DNA from: Prevotellaceae bacterium
Lineage (GTDB): Bacteria; Bacteroidota; Bacteroidia; Bacteroidales; Paludibacteraceae
Direction of reading: 5' to 3'
DNA length: 6,340 nucleotides
Assembly (NCBI GenBank): GCA_031290375.1
Contig: JAITNR010000192.1
Coordinates: forward strand, 1 to 6,340
Numbering within the stretch: the first letter of the stretch is position 1; every line of letters begins with the position of its first letter. Below are positions 1 through 6,296 of the stretch, in pieces. The notes under the pieces were generated by a model that searched no databases, had not been told where the DNA came from, and saw nothing but the letters and a program-made list of their open reading frames with translations. The translations under genes were made by a program, and so were the position numbers.

Positions 1-130
1 AACACCGAAGTTTAGTGCCTTATCAATTACTCGAAAATTAAAAAAAATGTAGTGGCTCGCTGTTTTGGTAAGTCATTGAATGATATTGCTTTGTGATTTT
101 TGACCGTCGAAGTCAGGAACAATATACTAC
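1..130. other. Intergenic, no gene supported
   Basis: No reading frame here carries a recognisable protein. A plus-strand frame entering from the left edge stops at 13-15 after four residues (NTEV), so the end of a gene that lies mostly outside the window cannot be excluded. A minus-strand frame from about base 120 reads VPDFDGQKSQSNIIQ and then stops; I do not recognise it. The stretch lies beyond the 3' end of lon and the palindromic octamer array. It could hold the worn end of a mobile element, but nothing seen here proves that. Confidence 0.4.
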
Positions 131-186
131 GACTAATCGACTAACTGACTAATCAATTAGTCGGTCAGTCGATTAGTCGATTAGTC
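131..186. repeat. Period-8 repeat array forming a large palindrome
   Basis: Seven consecutive 8-base units. The first three (131-154) read GACTAATC, GACTAACT, GACTAATC. The next four (155-186) are the reverse complement form: AATTAGTC, GGTCAGTC, GATTAGTC, GATTAGTC. The array therefore folds on itself at 154/155 into a stem of up to 23 pairs with only a few mismatches or wobbles. The two variant units (139-146 and 163-170) face each other in the fold, and C145-G164 replaces the consensus T-A pair, so pairing is kept. The array begins 13 bases beyond the lon stop codon and may act as the 3' end or an RNA stabiliser of the lon transcript. No U run follows it on the minus strand, so it is not a textbook intrinsic terminator. 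Confidence 0.85.
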
Positions 187-198
187 ACATATACAAAC

Positions 199-2625
199 TT
201 AATCCAGTGCAATATCAATAGCCTGTTTCATGTTTTTGATATAGTGAAAATTCAGTCCTTCAAGGTAAGTATTTTTTATGTCATCTATATCTTTTTGATT
301 GTCGGAACACAGTATTATATCCGTGATACCCGCGCGCTTGGCAGCAAGAATTTTCTCCTTGATACCGCCCACAGGCAACACCTTCCCCCGAAGCGTGATT
401 TCGCCCGTCATGGCAAAACGTTTTTTAACCTTACGCTCAGTAAAGGACGACACCATAGCAGTAAGAATAGCAACTCCAGCCGAAGGTCCATCCTTGGGAA
501 CAGCCCCCTCAGGTACGTGTATGTGAACACTGTGTTGATCAAGTTTTTTTTCGCTGATGTCAAACTCTTTAGCGTGCGATTTTATGTATTCGAGAGCGAG
601 CATGGCACTCTCTTTCATCACTGCTCCGAGATTTCCGGTGAGAGTAAGTTTGCCGCCTTTTGTTCTGTTCAATGAAGTTTCGATGTAAAGAATTTCGCCG
701 CCAAACTGCGTCCAAGCCAAGCCGGTAACTACCCCGACAAGCTCTTCTCCATGAAATTTCTCCTGATCAAACTTCTCAAGCCCCAGATATTCCTTTAGAT
801 GTTCAGGCGCAGCGGTGATACTGTAAGGCTCTTCCAAAGCAATTTTTGTAGCAATTTTGCGCATAACTTTGGCAATAAGCCTGTCCAATTCGCGCACGCC
901 CGATTCTCTGGTGTATGAGGCAATGATATCACGAATAGTTGATTCGGAAAATTTAATTTGCTCATTGTCCAATCCATTAAGTTTAAGTTGCTTCGGAATA
1001 AGGTGTCGAACTGCGATTTCGCATTTTTCGTCAGGAATATAACCATTTACCTCAATCAGTTCCATTCTGTCGAGCAACGGCTGCGGAATAGATGCAATGG
1101 AGTTGGCAGTAGCTATGAAAAGCACTTTTGACAAGTCAAAATCAATATCTAAAAAGTTATCATGGAACGCATTGTTTTGTTCGGGGTCAAGCACTTCGAG
1201 CATTGCTGAGGCGGGGTCGCCGCGATAATCAGAACTTAGTTTGTCAATCTCATCAAGCACAAAAACAGGATTTGATGTGCCCGCCTTTTTTATTGAAGAT
1301 AATATTCGTCCGCACATCGAACCGATGTATGTACGTCTGTGTCCACGTATTTCGGCTTCATCGTTCAAGCCACCGAGAGATACTCTGATATATTTTCGTT
1401 CCAAAACATCGGCAATGGATTTTCCGAGCGAAGTTTTGCCTACTCCCGGAGGTCCCCACAAACAGACAATCGGTGCTTTCAAGTCCTTTTTGAGCTTGAG
1501 AACAGCAAGATGTTCGATTATTCTGTCTTTCACTTTTTCCAGCCCAAAATGGTCGCGATCAAGTATTTCACGGGCATGCTTCATATCAAGATTGTCATCG
1601 GAATATTCGTTCCAGGGCAGCGACACAATGGTATCCACGTAATTCTGCTGCACAGGATAATCGGGAGCGTGAGGGTGCATTCGTTCAAGTTTGGACAACT
1701 CCTTTTCAAAAATCGCCTTTACTGTATCATCCCATTTTTTATCTTTTGCGCGACCTTTAAGGTTTTCAATATCCTGATTAACAACGTTACCGCCAAGCTC
1801 GTCTTGAATTGTCTTCATCTGCTGTTGAAGATAATATTCCCGGTGTTGACGGTTGATTTCAGATTGTGCCTTCGATTCGATTGTTGTTTTGATATCAAGC
1901 AATTGAGCCTCGTTTGTCAGAGCCTCAAAAAGTTTATCAGCCCTGTCCTGCAGACTGTCCAATGCCAAAATAGAAGCCTTGACGTCAACCTTAATAGGAT
2001 AATTCGCCGAAATATAAGAAACCAAAACATTAGGATCCTCAAAATTTCTTACAGCAAAAATTATATCATAACCCGGTATTTCGTTGGAAAGTTTGGCTAT
2101 CTTTATGGCAAGGTCTTTTATAGCCTCAATCAATGCAATAAACTGTTTGTCGTTGTTTGCGGGAAGTATATCTTCAAGAACCTCAAACTTGGCATTTTGA
2201 TAAAGTTTTCCGCTGTTGATTTCAGTAATCTTTGCTCGCTTGATACCTTGAAGAATAGCAGATGTAGAACCGTCAGGCAATTCATAAATCTTTATCACTT
2301 TGGCTATCGTTCCGGATTCATAAATATCTGTCAAAGCAGGATCTTCTACCGATGTGTCCCTTTGCGTTGCAGTAACGATTTGAGCACCCGTTTGATAGGC
2401 TTCAATGACAAGCGTGTGCGACTTTTTACGCGCAACGATTATCGAAAGAAGAACATTAGGAAACAAAACCACGTTCCGCAAAGGCAAAAACGGCAATTCG
2501 CCCTCAGAACCGACAAAAGTATCAGTCTCGCCCTCAGCAGGCATCGCAATTATATTGTCCAACTGTTCCATATTTTTAACAATAAAATTAGTATTATTAG
2601 TATTAAATAAATCGTTATCAATCAT
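199..2625 (-). CDS. lon: ATP-dependent protease LonA
   Basis: Lon is a cytoplasmic homohexameric serine protease that unfolds and degrades misfolded and regulatory proteins using ATP. Numbered from the chosen start (808 aa, normal length), the order is complete. The N-terminal substrate-binding domain opens at LPFLPLRN (44-51), and the helical linker contains REYYLQQQMKTIQDELG (262-278). The AAA+ module has Walker A GPPGVGKT (391-398), Walker B VFVLDEID (454-461), the sensor-1 Asn in ATAN (505-508) and GVRELDR (576-582). The protease domain has PKDGPSAG with catalytic Ser715 and GGIKEK with Lys758, matching the Ser679/Lys722 spacing of E. coli Lon. The start is uncertain. The frame opens further up at a TTG (2664), but that would add only a low-complexity Asn-rich stretch, so the ATG at 2625 is preferred; an ATG at 2571 is also possible. 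The upstream sequence is A-rich with no Shine-Dalgarno. It is the last gene of the minus-strand cluster, about 42 bases after the transporter. Confidence 0.97.
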   Translation of the reverse strand: MIDNDLFNTNNTNFIVKNMEQLDNIIAMPAEGETDTFVGSEGELPFLPLRNVVLFPNVLLSIIVARKKSHTLVIEAYQTGAQIVTATQRDTSVEDPALTDIYESGTIAKVIKIYELPDGSTSAILQGIKRAKITEINSGKLYQNAKFEVLEDILPANNDKQFIALIEAIKDLAIKIAKLSNEIPGYDIIFAVRNFEDPNVLVSYISANYPIKVDVKASILALDSLQDRADKLFEALTNEAQLLDIKTTIESKAQSEINRQHREYYLQQQMKTIQDELGGNVVNQDIENLKGRAKDKKWDDTVKAIFEKELSKLERMHPHAPDYPVQQNYVDTIVSLPWNEYSDDNLDMKHAREILDRDHFGLEKVKDRIIEHLAVLKLKKDLKAPIVCLWGPPGVGKTSLGKSIADVLERKYIRVSLGGLNDEAEIRGHRRTYIGSMCGRILSSIKKAGTSNPVFVLDEIDKLSSDYRGDPASAMLEVLDPEQNNAFHDNFLDIDFDLSKVLFIATANSIASIPQPLLDRMELIEVNGYIPDEKCEIAVRHLIPKQLKLNGLDNEQIKFSESTIRDIIASYTRESGVRELDRLIAKVMRKIATKIALEEPYSITAAPEHLKEYLGLEKFDQEKFHGEELVGVVTGLAWTQFGGEILYIETSLNRTKGGKLTLTGNLGAVMKESAMLALEYIKSHAKEFDISEKKLDQHSVHIHVPEGAVPKDGPSAGVAILTAMVSSFTERKVKKRFAMTGEITLRGKVLPVGGIKEKILAAKRAGITDIILCSDNQKDIDDIKNTYLEGLNFHYIKNMKQAIDIALD

Positions 2626-2667
2626 ATATCTGTTATGTTTGTTGTTATTATTATTTTTACACAAAAT

Positions 2668-3972
2668 TTAGAAAAAAATCAACTGAACCAGCACGTAAAC
2701 AGGAAGCAACACTACAAACGAAAACTTAAACATATATCCAAAAAACGATGGCATAGGTATTTTTTGTTCATCAGCTATTGCTTTTATCATAAAATTAGGT
2801 CCGTTGCCGATATATGTCAGCGAGCCGAAAAAGACAGCCCCAACTGCTATCGCCTCAAGCAAAACCTGAGTAATAGTCCCGTCAGACAAATGCAACAAAG
2901 GAATAACTGCAGGAATTTCAACACCAACATTATAAAAAACAATTGCAGTAGGAGCATTATCCAAAAATGCACTCAACAATCCGGTAGCGTAATAGAAATG
3001 CCACGACTGCGTCAAGCCAAACTCAACAGCATGCTCCCTGAGCAGAAGCAACGCCGGACACATAGTAACAAAAATTCCAAAAAACAAAATCGCAACCTCC
3101 AAAATAGGACTCCACGAAAAAAAATTGAGATGCCTTACCCGCTTCTTAGTAGTAAACCACGATAAGCCCGCCAAAACAACCAAAACTATATCCCGCAAAT
3201 GAGTCAAATAAAACGGCGCATCATGCTCTTTCATTTGTGGAAAATAAGTATCGTTGATAAATGCCACCGACAACACAACCAAAAGCAGATACACAAAATT
3301 GATTTTTCCCCCAATTCTTAACGGTGTTTTTTCTCTCAGGTCTGCTGAAATAGCTGTCCACTGTTCTTTTTTAAAATAATAAGAATCGACAAAATAATAG
3401 ATTGTAAGCAACAGTACACCAGACACAAACCACATCGGAAAAAGGTGCATAAACCACTCAAAGGGAACGCCCCGCAAGTAAAGCAACAACAGCGGCGGGT
3501 CGCCAAGCGGAGTAAGCAATCCTCCGCAATTCGCAACCACAGCAATGAAAAACAGCACCGTATGCGTCTTGTATTTACGTTGCTGATTAGTGTTAATCAG
3601 CGGACGAATAAGCATCATCGCCGCACCGGTCGTACCCATAACAGATGCAAGCACAAAGCCGATAAACAGAAAAAGTGTGTTAGTAAGAGGCTTAGCCATA
3701 AGGTCGCCGCTCAAATGTATTCCTCCGGTAACAGTAAAAAGTGTAGCCAAAAGCACAATAAACGGAACATAATCAGCAAAAATCTGATGTTCAAGTTCGT
3801 GCGTCAAATCGCTCAACAGCAGATAAACCACAGTCGGAACACTCAGCGCAAGCACGATGAAAAACTTATTACGGTTGCTCTCCCAAAAATGACCGGCAAA
3901 CAACGGAACAACTGCTATCGACAACAACATCAACACAAACGGCATCGCCGTAATCAAAGGCAAATGTATCAT
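2668..3972 (-). CDS. IT-superfamily membrane transporter (Na+/H+ antiporter- or citrate-transporter-like)
   Basis: A 434-residue, very hydrophobic inner-membrane protein with about 11-12 membrane segments covering most of its length. Motifs (numbering from the chosen Met): GTTGAAMMLIRPL (113-125) and NCGGLLTPLGDPP (148-160) in the first half; DNAPTAIVFYNVG (338-350) and GNGPNFMIKAIAD (389-401) in the second. Paired Asn/Gly/Pro-rich re-entrant segments in the two halves are typical of the ion-transporter superfamily (NhaD, ArsB, citrate and dicarboxylate carriers). I recall close Bacteroidetes relatives being annotated as sodium:proton antiporter or putative citrate transporter; the substrate cannot be read from the sequence. 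The frame extends to a TTG at 4002, but those ten codons are the translation of a 7-base tandem repeat, so the ATG at 3972 (MIHLPLITAMPF) is chosen. It lies about 60 bases after purB and 42 before lon, all on one strand. The gene appears intact. Confidence 0.85.
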   Translation of the reverse strand: MIHLPLITAMPFVLMLLSIAVVPLFAGHFWESNRNKFFIVLALSVPTVVYLLLSDLTHELEHQIFADYVPFIVLLATLFTVTGGIHLSGDLMAKPLTNTLFLFIGFVLASVMGTTGAAMMLIRPLINTNQQRKYKTHTVLFFIAVVANCGGLLTPLGDPPLLLLYLRGVPFEWFMHLFPMWFVSGVLLLTIYYFVDSYYFKKEQWTAISADLREKTPLRIGGKINFVYLLLVVLSVAFINDTYFPQMKEHDAPFYLTHLRDIVLVVLAGLSWFTTKKRVRHLNFFSWSPILEVAILFFGIFVTMCPALLLLREHAVEFGLTQSWHFYYATGLLSAFLDNAPTAIVFYNVGVEIPAVIPLLHLSDGTITQVLLEAIAVGAVFFGSLTYIGNGPNFMIKAIADEQKIPMPSFFGYMFKFSFVVLLPVYVLVQLIFF

Positions 3973-4007
3973 AATGAATAATGAATAGTGAATAATGAAC
4001 AATGATT
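3973..4007. repeat. Five-unit 7-base tandem repeat (AATGAAT)
   Basis: Five contiguous 7-base units on the plus strand: AATGAAT, AATGAAT, AGTGAAT, AATGAAC, AATGATT. The array touches the ATG (3972-3970) of the transporter gene, so on the coding strand the whole ribosome-binding region is made of repeats of ATTCATT. It has no Shine-Dalgarno character. The same unit recurs in reverse orientation at 6154-6188. Arrays of this kind can gain or lose units by slippage. Here that would change the spacing between purB and the transporter but not the transporter protein, if translation starts at 3972. Confidence 0.9.
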
Positions 4008-4032
4008 AACAAATAATGTGTGTCCCATATTA

Positions 4033-5334
4033 TTAATTTAAAAAAATATTATTTTGTTTATAAATATAATTGATCTCCTTAAAATAGTAGTCCAAAGTGA
4101 AGCAACTGTCAATTTCGGTTTCAGTAAGAACTTTTTGAATCTCCTCATTATTTGAAACTGACACCTGAAAATCCTGCTTGCTGCTGTATGCCTGCATCGC
4201 AAGTTGCTGAACAGTGTCATAAGCCTTCTCGCGCGACCAGTTCTTTGATATTAACAGATTCATCACTCGTTGAGCAAAAATAATTTTCCCTGTTTTATAA
4301 ATATTCTCCAGCATAACATCCTCAAACACTGTCAAATTGTCCAAAGTCTTGCCAAAACGAACCATCATATAATCCAAAAGCATTGTTGCATCGGGCAAAA
4401 TAATACGTTCGGTGGAAGAATGCGAAATATCCCGTTCATGCCACAAAGCATTATTTTCATAAAAAGTAGCCATATAACCACGCATCACACGGGCACAACC
4501 GCAAATGTTTTCAGAAGTAATCGGATTACGCTTGTGAGGCATGGCTGACGAACCTTTTTGACCCTGTCCAAAATTCTCTTCAACTTCGTGTACTTCTGTT
4601 CGTTGTAAATTTCTTATCTCCATCGCGATTTTCTCCATCGTGGAGGCAATCAAAGCTAAAGTAGCCATATAATAGGCGTGCCTGTCCCTCTGCACCACCT
4701 GCGTGGAAACAGCAACGGGACAAATACCAAGCCGTTTGCAAACATACCGCTCAACAAAAGGCGGAATATTGGCGAAATTACCAACGGCTCCACTCATTTT
4801 GCCCACTTCAATATCTTCGCAGGCGCGGTCGAAACGCTCAAGGTTACGCTTCATTTCGGCGTGCCAAAGGACAAACTTCAAGCCGAAACTCGTAATATCA
4901 GCGTGAACTCCGTGCGTGCGTCCAATGCACGGTGTTAGCTTGTAACGCAGTGCCTGACGCTTCAGAACATCAATAAACTGTTCAATGTCAGCACGTAATA
5001 TTTTATTTGCCTGTTTTATAATGTATCCATTTGCGGTATCGACCACGTCAGTTGAAGTCAAACCGTAATGTACCCACTTTCGTTCTTCTCCGAGTGATTC
5101 GCTCACTGCTCTTGTGAAAGCCACGATGTCATGCCGTGTTTGTTCTTCGAGTTCGTGAATACGGGGAATAGAAAATCGGGCATTTTTCCGCAATGTTTCA
5201 ACATCTTTTCTCAAAATAACATCCAATTCGCACCACGCTTCGGCGGACAAAAGTTCTACTTCGAGATACGTGTTAAATTTGTTTTCCTCTGACCAAATGG
5301 CTCTCATCTGCGGGAGACTGTAACGTTCAATCAT
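4033..5334 (-). CDS. purB: Adenylosuccinate lyase
   Basis: PurB is a cytoplasmic homotetrameric lyase of the fumarase/aspartase superfamily. It releases fumarate in two steps of purine synthesis: SAICAR to AICAR, and adenylosuccinate to AMP. The 433-residue length and residue numbering follow the short Bacillus-type enzyme closely: His68 in TRHDIVA, His89 in WVHYGLTSTD, the catalytic His141 in GRTHGVHA, and the flexible signature loop GSSAMPHKRNPITSE (261-275) with the catalytic serine (262/263), Lys268 and Glu275. All expected active-site residues are present and the frame is unbroken. The ATG at 5334 is preceded on the coding strand by an A-rich leader without Shine-Dalgarno, usual for Bacteroidetes. 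It is first in the minus-strand cluster with the transporter and lon. Just upstream is a hairpin with a U run (5366-5430) that may control its expression. Confidence 0.97.
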   Translation of the reverse strand: MIERYSLPQMRAIWSEENKFNTYLEVELLSAEAWCELDVILRKDVETLRKNARFSIPRIHELEEQTRHDIVAFTRAVSESLGEERKWVHYGLTSTDVVDTANGYIIKQANKILRADIEQFIDVLKRQALRYKLTPCIGRTHGVHADITSFGLKFVLWHAEMKRNLERFDRACEDIEVGKMSGAVGNFANIPPFVERYVCKRLGICPVAVSTQVVQRDRHAYYMATLALIASTMEKIAMEIRNLQRTEVHEVEENFGQGQKGSSAMPHKRNPITSENICGCARVMRGYMATFYENNALWHERDISHSSTERIILPDATMLLDYMMVRFGKTLDNLTVFEDVMLENIYKTGKIIFAQRVMNLLISKNWSREKAYDTVQQLAMQAYSSKQDFQVSVSNNEEIQKVLTETEIDSCFTLDYYFKEINYIYKQNNIFLN

Positions 5335-5365
5335 TTTTTATTTTTTTGTTTAAATTACTTTTTCT

Positions 5366-5430
5366 AAAAAAATGACTGTCCAGATTTCATTTTGGAAGAT
5401 ACAGAATCCAGTCAGAAACTAAGACAGTCA
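5366..5430 (-). promoter_or_regulatory. Hairpin plus U run in the purB leader; candidate attenuator
   Basis: On the minus strand, TGACTGTC (5430-5423) pairs perfectly with GACAGTCA (5380-5373), followed directly by seven Ts (5372-5366). Inside the loop, UUUC/GAAA and UGGA/UCCA can stack further, giving an elongated hairpin. TGACTG also occurs a second time inside the loop (minus strand 5414-5409), so the 3' arm has two possible partners, as in switching leaders. The U run ends 31 bases before the purB ATG, leaving no room for a separate promoter between them. Either purB is read through this element, in which case it may attenuate, or the element is a leftover terminator of the decayed gene upstream. 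No known riboswitch class is recognised. The stem is short and only half GC, so terminator strength is uncertain. Confidence 0.5.
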
Positions 5431-5543
5431 CCCCTAACAATACATAATACTATAAAATTTTAAAAAACTTTTGGTTAAGCGAGAAAAAGTCCCGAAACAT
5501 ATTGCGAACAGGGTCTACGACGACCATAAGTCCGAAGACACCG

Positions 5544-5565
5544 GTCCCTGAACACCTCTCAGGAC
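5544..5565. repeat. Small imperfect hairpin
   Basis: GTCCCTGA (5544-5551) faces TCAGGAC (5559-5565), pairing over seven bases with one bulged C and a 7-base loop. It lies in the conserved-looking GC-richer patch between the gene remnant and the purB leader hairpin. It may be part of a structured leader or of the remnant of an element. No function can be assigned. Confidence 0.4.
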
Positions 5566-5572
5566 AATTTTC

Positions 5573-5618
5573 CCGACCATTTTTGTTAATTAATAATGCT
5601 GTTACACTCCATGGTCGG
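5573..5618. repeat. Inverted repeat with 8-base arms
   Basis: CCGACCAT (5573-5580) and ATGGTCGG (5611-5618) are perfect reverse complements separated by 30 AT-rich bases. Allowing one bulged C extends pairing through TTCC/GGAA. The repeat straddles the point where the gene remnant loses its frame (about 5612), so it may mark a small insertion or rearrangement that broke the gene. It could equally be a leader stem in the minus-strand transcript toward purB. Confidence 0.55.
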
Positions 5619-5720
5619 AATATCCCATACTGTCTTGGACGCGGCTACATTGTCATTGATGTTTCTAAGCCATGCAATAAATTCGGAATTTTTGCGCGGT
5701 GTGTAATCTCTTGTAAACAT
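5586..5720 (-). pseudogene. N-terminal remnant of a hypothetical protein gene
   Basis: A 44-codon frame from the ATG at 5720 begins MFTRDYTPRKNSEFIAW and contains WDIP. From memory, this resembles the start of a Bacteroidetes family of hypothetical proteins (M-x-R-D-Y-x-P, then F-x-x-W and W-x-I-P), members of which are much longer. The frame stops at 5588-5586. A one-base shift near 5612 leads into another open frame that begins with a VTALL-like continuation of the same family pattern and runs to a stop at 5452-5450. This suggests a gene broken by a frameshift and truncated. No function is known to me. Alternatives are a genuine 44-residue protein, or a start region retained as part of the purB leader. 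It lies upstream of purB on the same strand. Confidence 0.4.
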
Positions 5721-5800
5721 GCTCTGTTTTGATTTTAATTGGTGAATATTAATTAATAAAACTGTTTATTTGAAAAATATTAAATTGCCTGGAGACGATT

Positions 5801-5844
5801 GCAAATCGGTAGCCTTCATCGTGAACTGTTGGCTACCAATTTGC
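5801..5844 (-). repeat. 14-base-arm inverted repeat, RNA-like hairpin
   Basis: GCAAATCGGTAGCC (5801-5814) and GGCTACCAATTTGC (5831-5844) are reverse complements except for one position. As minus-strand RNA that position is a G-U wobble, so all 14 pairs form; as plus-strand RNA it would be a C-A mismatch. The loop is 16 bases. GAGA/UCUC can add four pairs at the base if a 5-base bulge is allowed (5796-5800). This favours a structure transcribed leftward, toward the gene remnant and purB. No poly-U follows, so it does not look like an intrinsic terminator. It could also be a decayed miniature mobile element. Confidence 0.7.
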
Positions 5845-5918
5845 TCTCTACACTCAATATCTATTAATCTATAGATCATTTTTCTTCTTAATCATATTAT
5901 TCAAACAAATAATATTTG

Positions 5919-5926
5919 CAAAGATA
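5919..5926 (-). promoter_or_regulatory. Candidate Bacteroidetes -7 element, leftward
   Basis: The minus strand reads TATCTTTG, a full match to the Bacteroidetes housekeeping -7 consensus TAnnTTTG. The -33 element is weak: the nearest TTTG (5941-5944) is only 14 bases away, shorter than the usual roughly 19-21. Reading the minus strand from 5335 to 5800, TTTG does not occur at all, so this is the closest full-consensus -7 upstream of purB. If used, it would give purB a leader of roughly 580 bases that includes both inverted repeats and the gene remnant. Confidence 0.4.
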
Positions 5927-5977
5927 TAACTTTTTTTTCACAAAAAAAAATTTATTCGCATGTATCCGTTGCATTTA

Positions 5978-6120
5978 TGTCCATAGGACAAAATCTTAAT
6001 AACCGTAAGTGAAACTTACGGCTAAATGATAACCGATACCTCAACCCATACGGTTAAACAATCGGTATTAACATTGTCCGCAGGTTTCACCTGCGGTTAT
6101 TCACATAACGCCCTACGGGC
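5978..6120. repeat. Cluster of REP-like short palindromes
   Basis: Four compact hairpins with 3-base loops lie within 143 bases: TGTCC-ATA-GGACA (5978-5990), CCGTAAGT-GAA-ACTTACGG (6003-6021), CCGCAGGT-TTC-ACCTGCGG (6078-6096) and GCCC-TAC-GGGC (6110-6120). Between the two 8-base hairpins, TAACCG (6030-6035) and CGGTTA (6051-6056) can pair, as can CCGAT (6033-6037) and ATCGG (6061-6065). The 6003 and 6078 hairpins are versions of one sequence in opposite orientation, since the loops GAA and TTC are complements. This is the layout of paired REP/BIME-like elements, often spread by RAYT transposases. No transposase gene is present here. Confidence 0.65.
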
Positions 6121-6153
6121 TAAATAAACACTATTCAACTCATAATTGGTATT

Positions 6154-6188
6154 ATTCATTGTTCATTATTCATTATTCATTATTCATT
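6154..6188. repeat. Five-unit 7-base tandem repeat (ATTCATT)
   Basis: Five contiguous units on the plus strand: ATTCATT, GTTCATT, then three of ATTCATT, with a partial unit after. This is the reverse complement of the array at 3973-4007, again with five units. It lies between the palindrome cluster and the first sigma-54-type promoter, so changes in unit number would alter the distance from that promoter to upstream activator sites. Confidence 0.9.
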
Positions 6189-6209
6189 ATTACTGGTATG
6201 AAATCTTTT

Positions 6210-6225
6210 TGGCACAATATTTGCT
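6210..6225 (+). promoter_or_regulatory. Sigma-54 (-24/-12) promoter, upstream copy
   Basis: TGGCAC (6210-6215), five bases, then TTGCT (6221-6225). This matches the RpoN consensus TGGCAC-N5-TTGCW exactly, with the required 10 bases between the GG (6211-6212) and the GC (6223-6224). The predicted start is near 6236. Sigma-54 promoters need an ATP-dependent enhancer-binding activator, so the rightward gene beyond the window is probably under conditional control. The call rests on the motif alone. Confidence 0.6.
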
Positions 6226-6231
6226 ACATGC

Positions 6232-6243
6232 AAACAATTGTTT
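6232..6243. promoter_or_regulatory. 12-base perfect palindrome at the predicted start site
   Basis: AAACAATTGTTT is a perfect palindrome covering the predicted initiation point (about 6236) of the upstream sigma-54-type promoter. It could be an operator half-site pair. AT-rich palindromes of this size can also arise by chance, so this is a weak call. Confidence 0.3.
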
Positions 6244-6296
6244 TAGTCTGCATTTTTATAAAAAAAAATGTTTTTGTTTATAAAAAATACATACTT

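Noticed and set aside
131..186. Intrinsic terminator for lon
   Set aside because: The fold is strong but no U run follows it on the minus strand, so it is listed as a repeat with only a possible 3'-end role.
1339..2610. 423-codon open frame on the plus strand
   Set aside because: It is entirely antisense to lon, whose frame carries all family motifs; its translation has no recognisable domain.
2626..2664. TTG start for lon giving 13 extra residues
   Set aside because: The extension is an Asn-rich low-complexity stretch from an A-rich leader; an ATG at 2625 is available.
3973..4002. TTG start for the transporter giving 10 extra residues
   Set aside because: Those codons are just the translated 7-base tandem repeat; the ATG at 3972 fits the family N-terminus better.
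5434..5460. Proximal purB promoter in the AT-rich minus-strand stretch containing TATTATGTATTG
   Set aside because: It does not match TAnnTTTG and lacks a TTTG -33 element; too weak to list as a feature.
5502..5732. 76-codon plus-strand open frame opposite the gene remnant
   Set aside because: No recognisable motif, and it overlaps the better-supported minus-strand remnant and the inverted repeats.
3973..6188. Short repeats as a CRISPR array
   Set aside because: Units are 7 bases and contiguous without spacers, and no cas gene is present.
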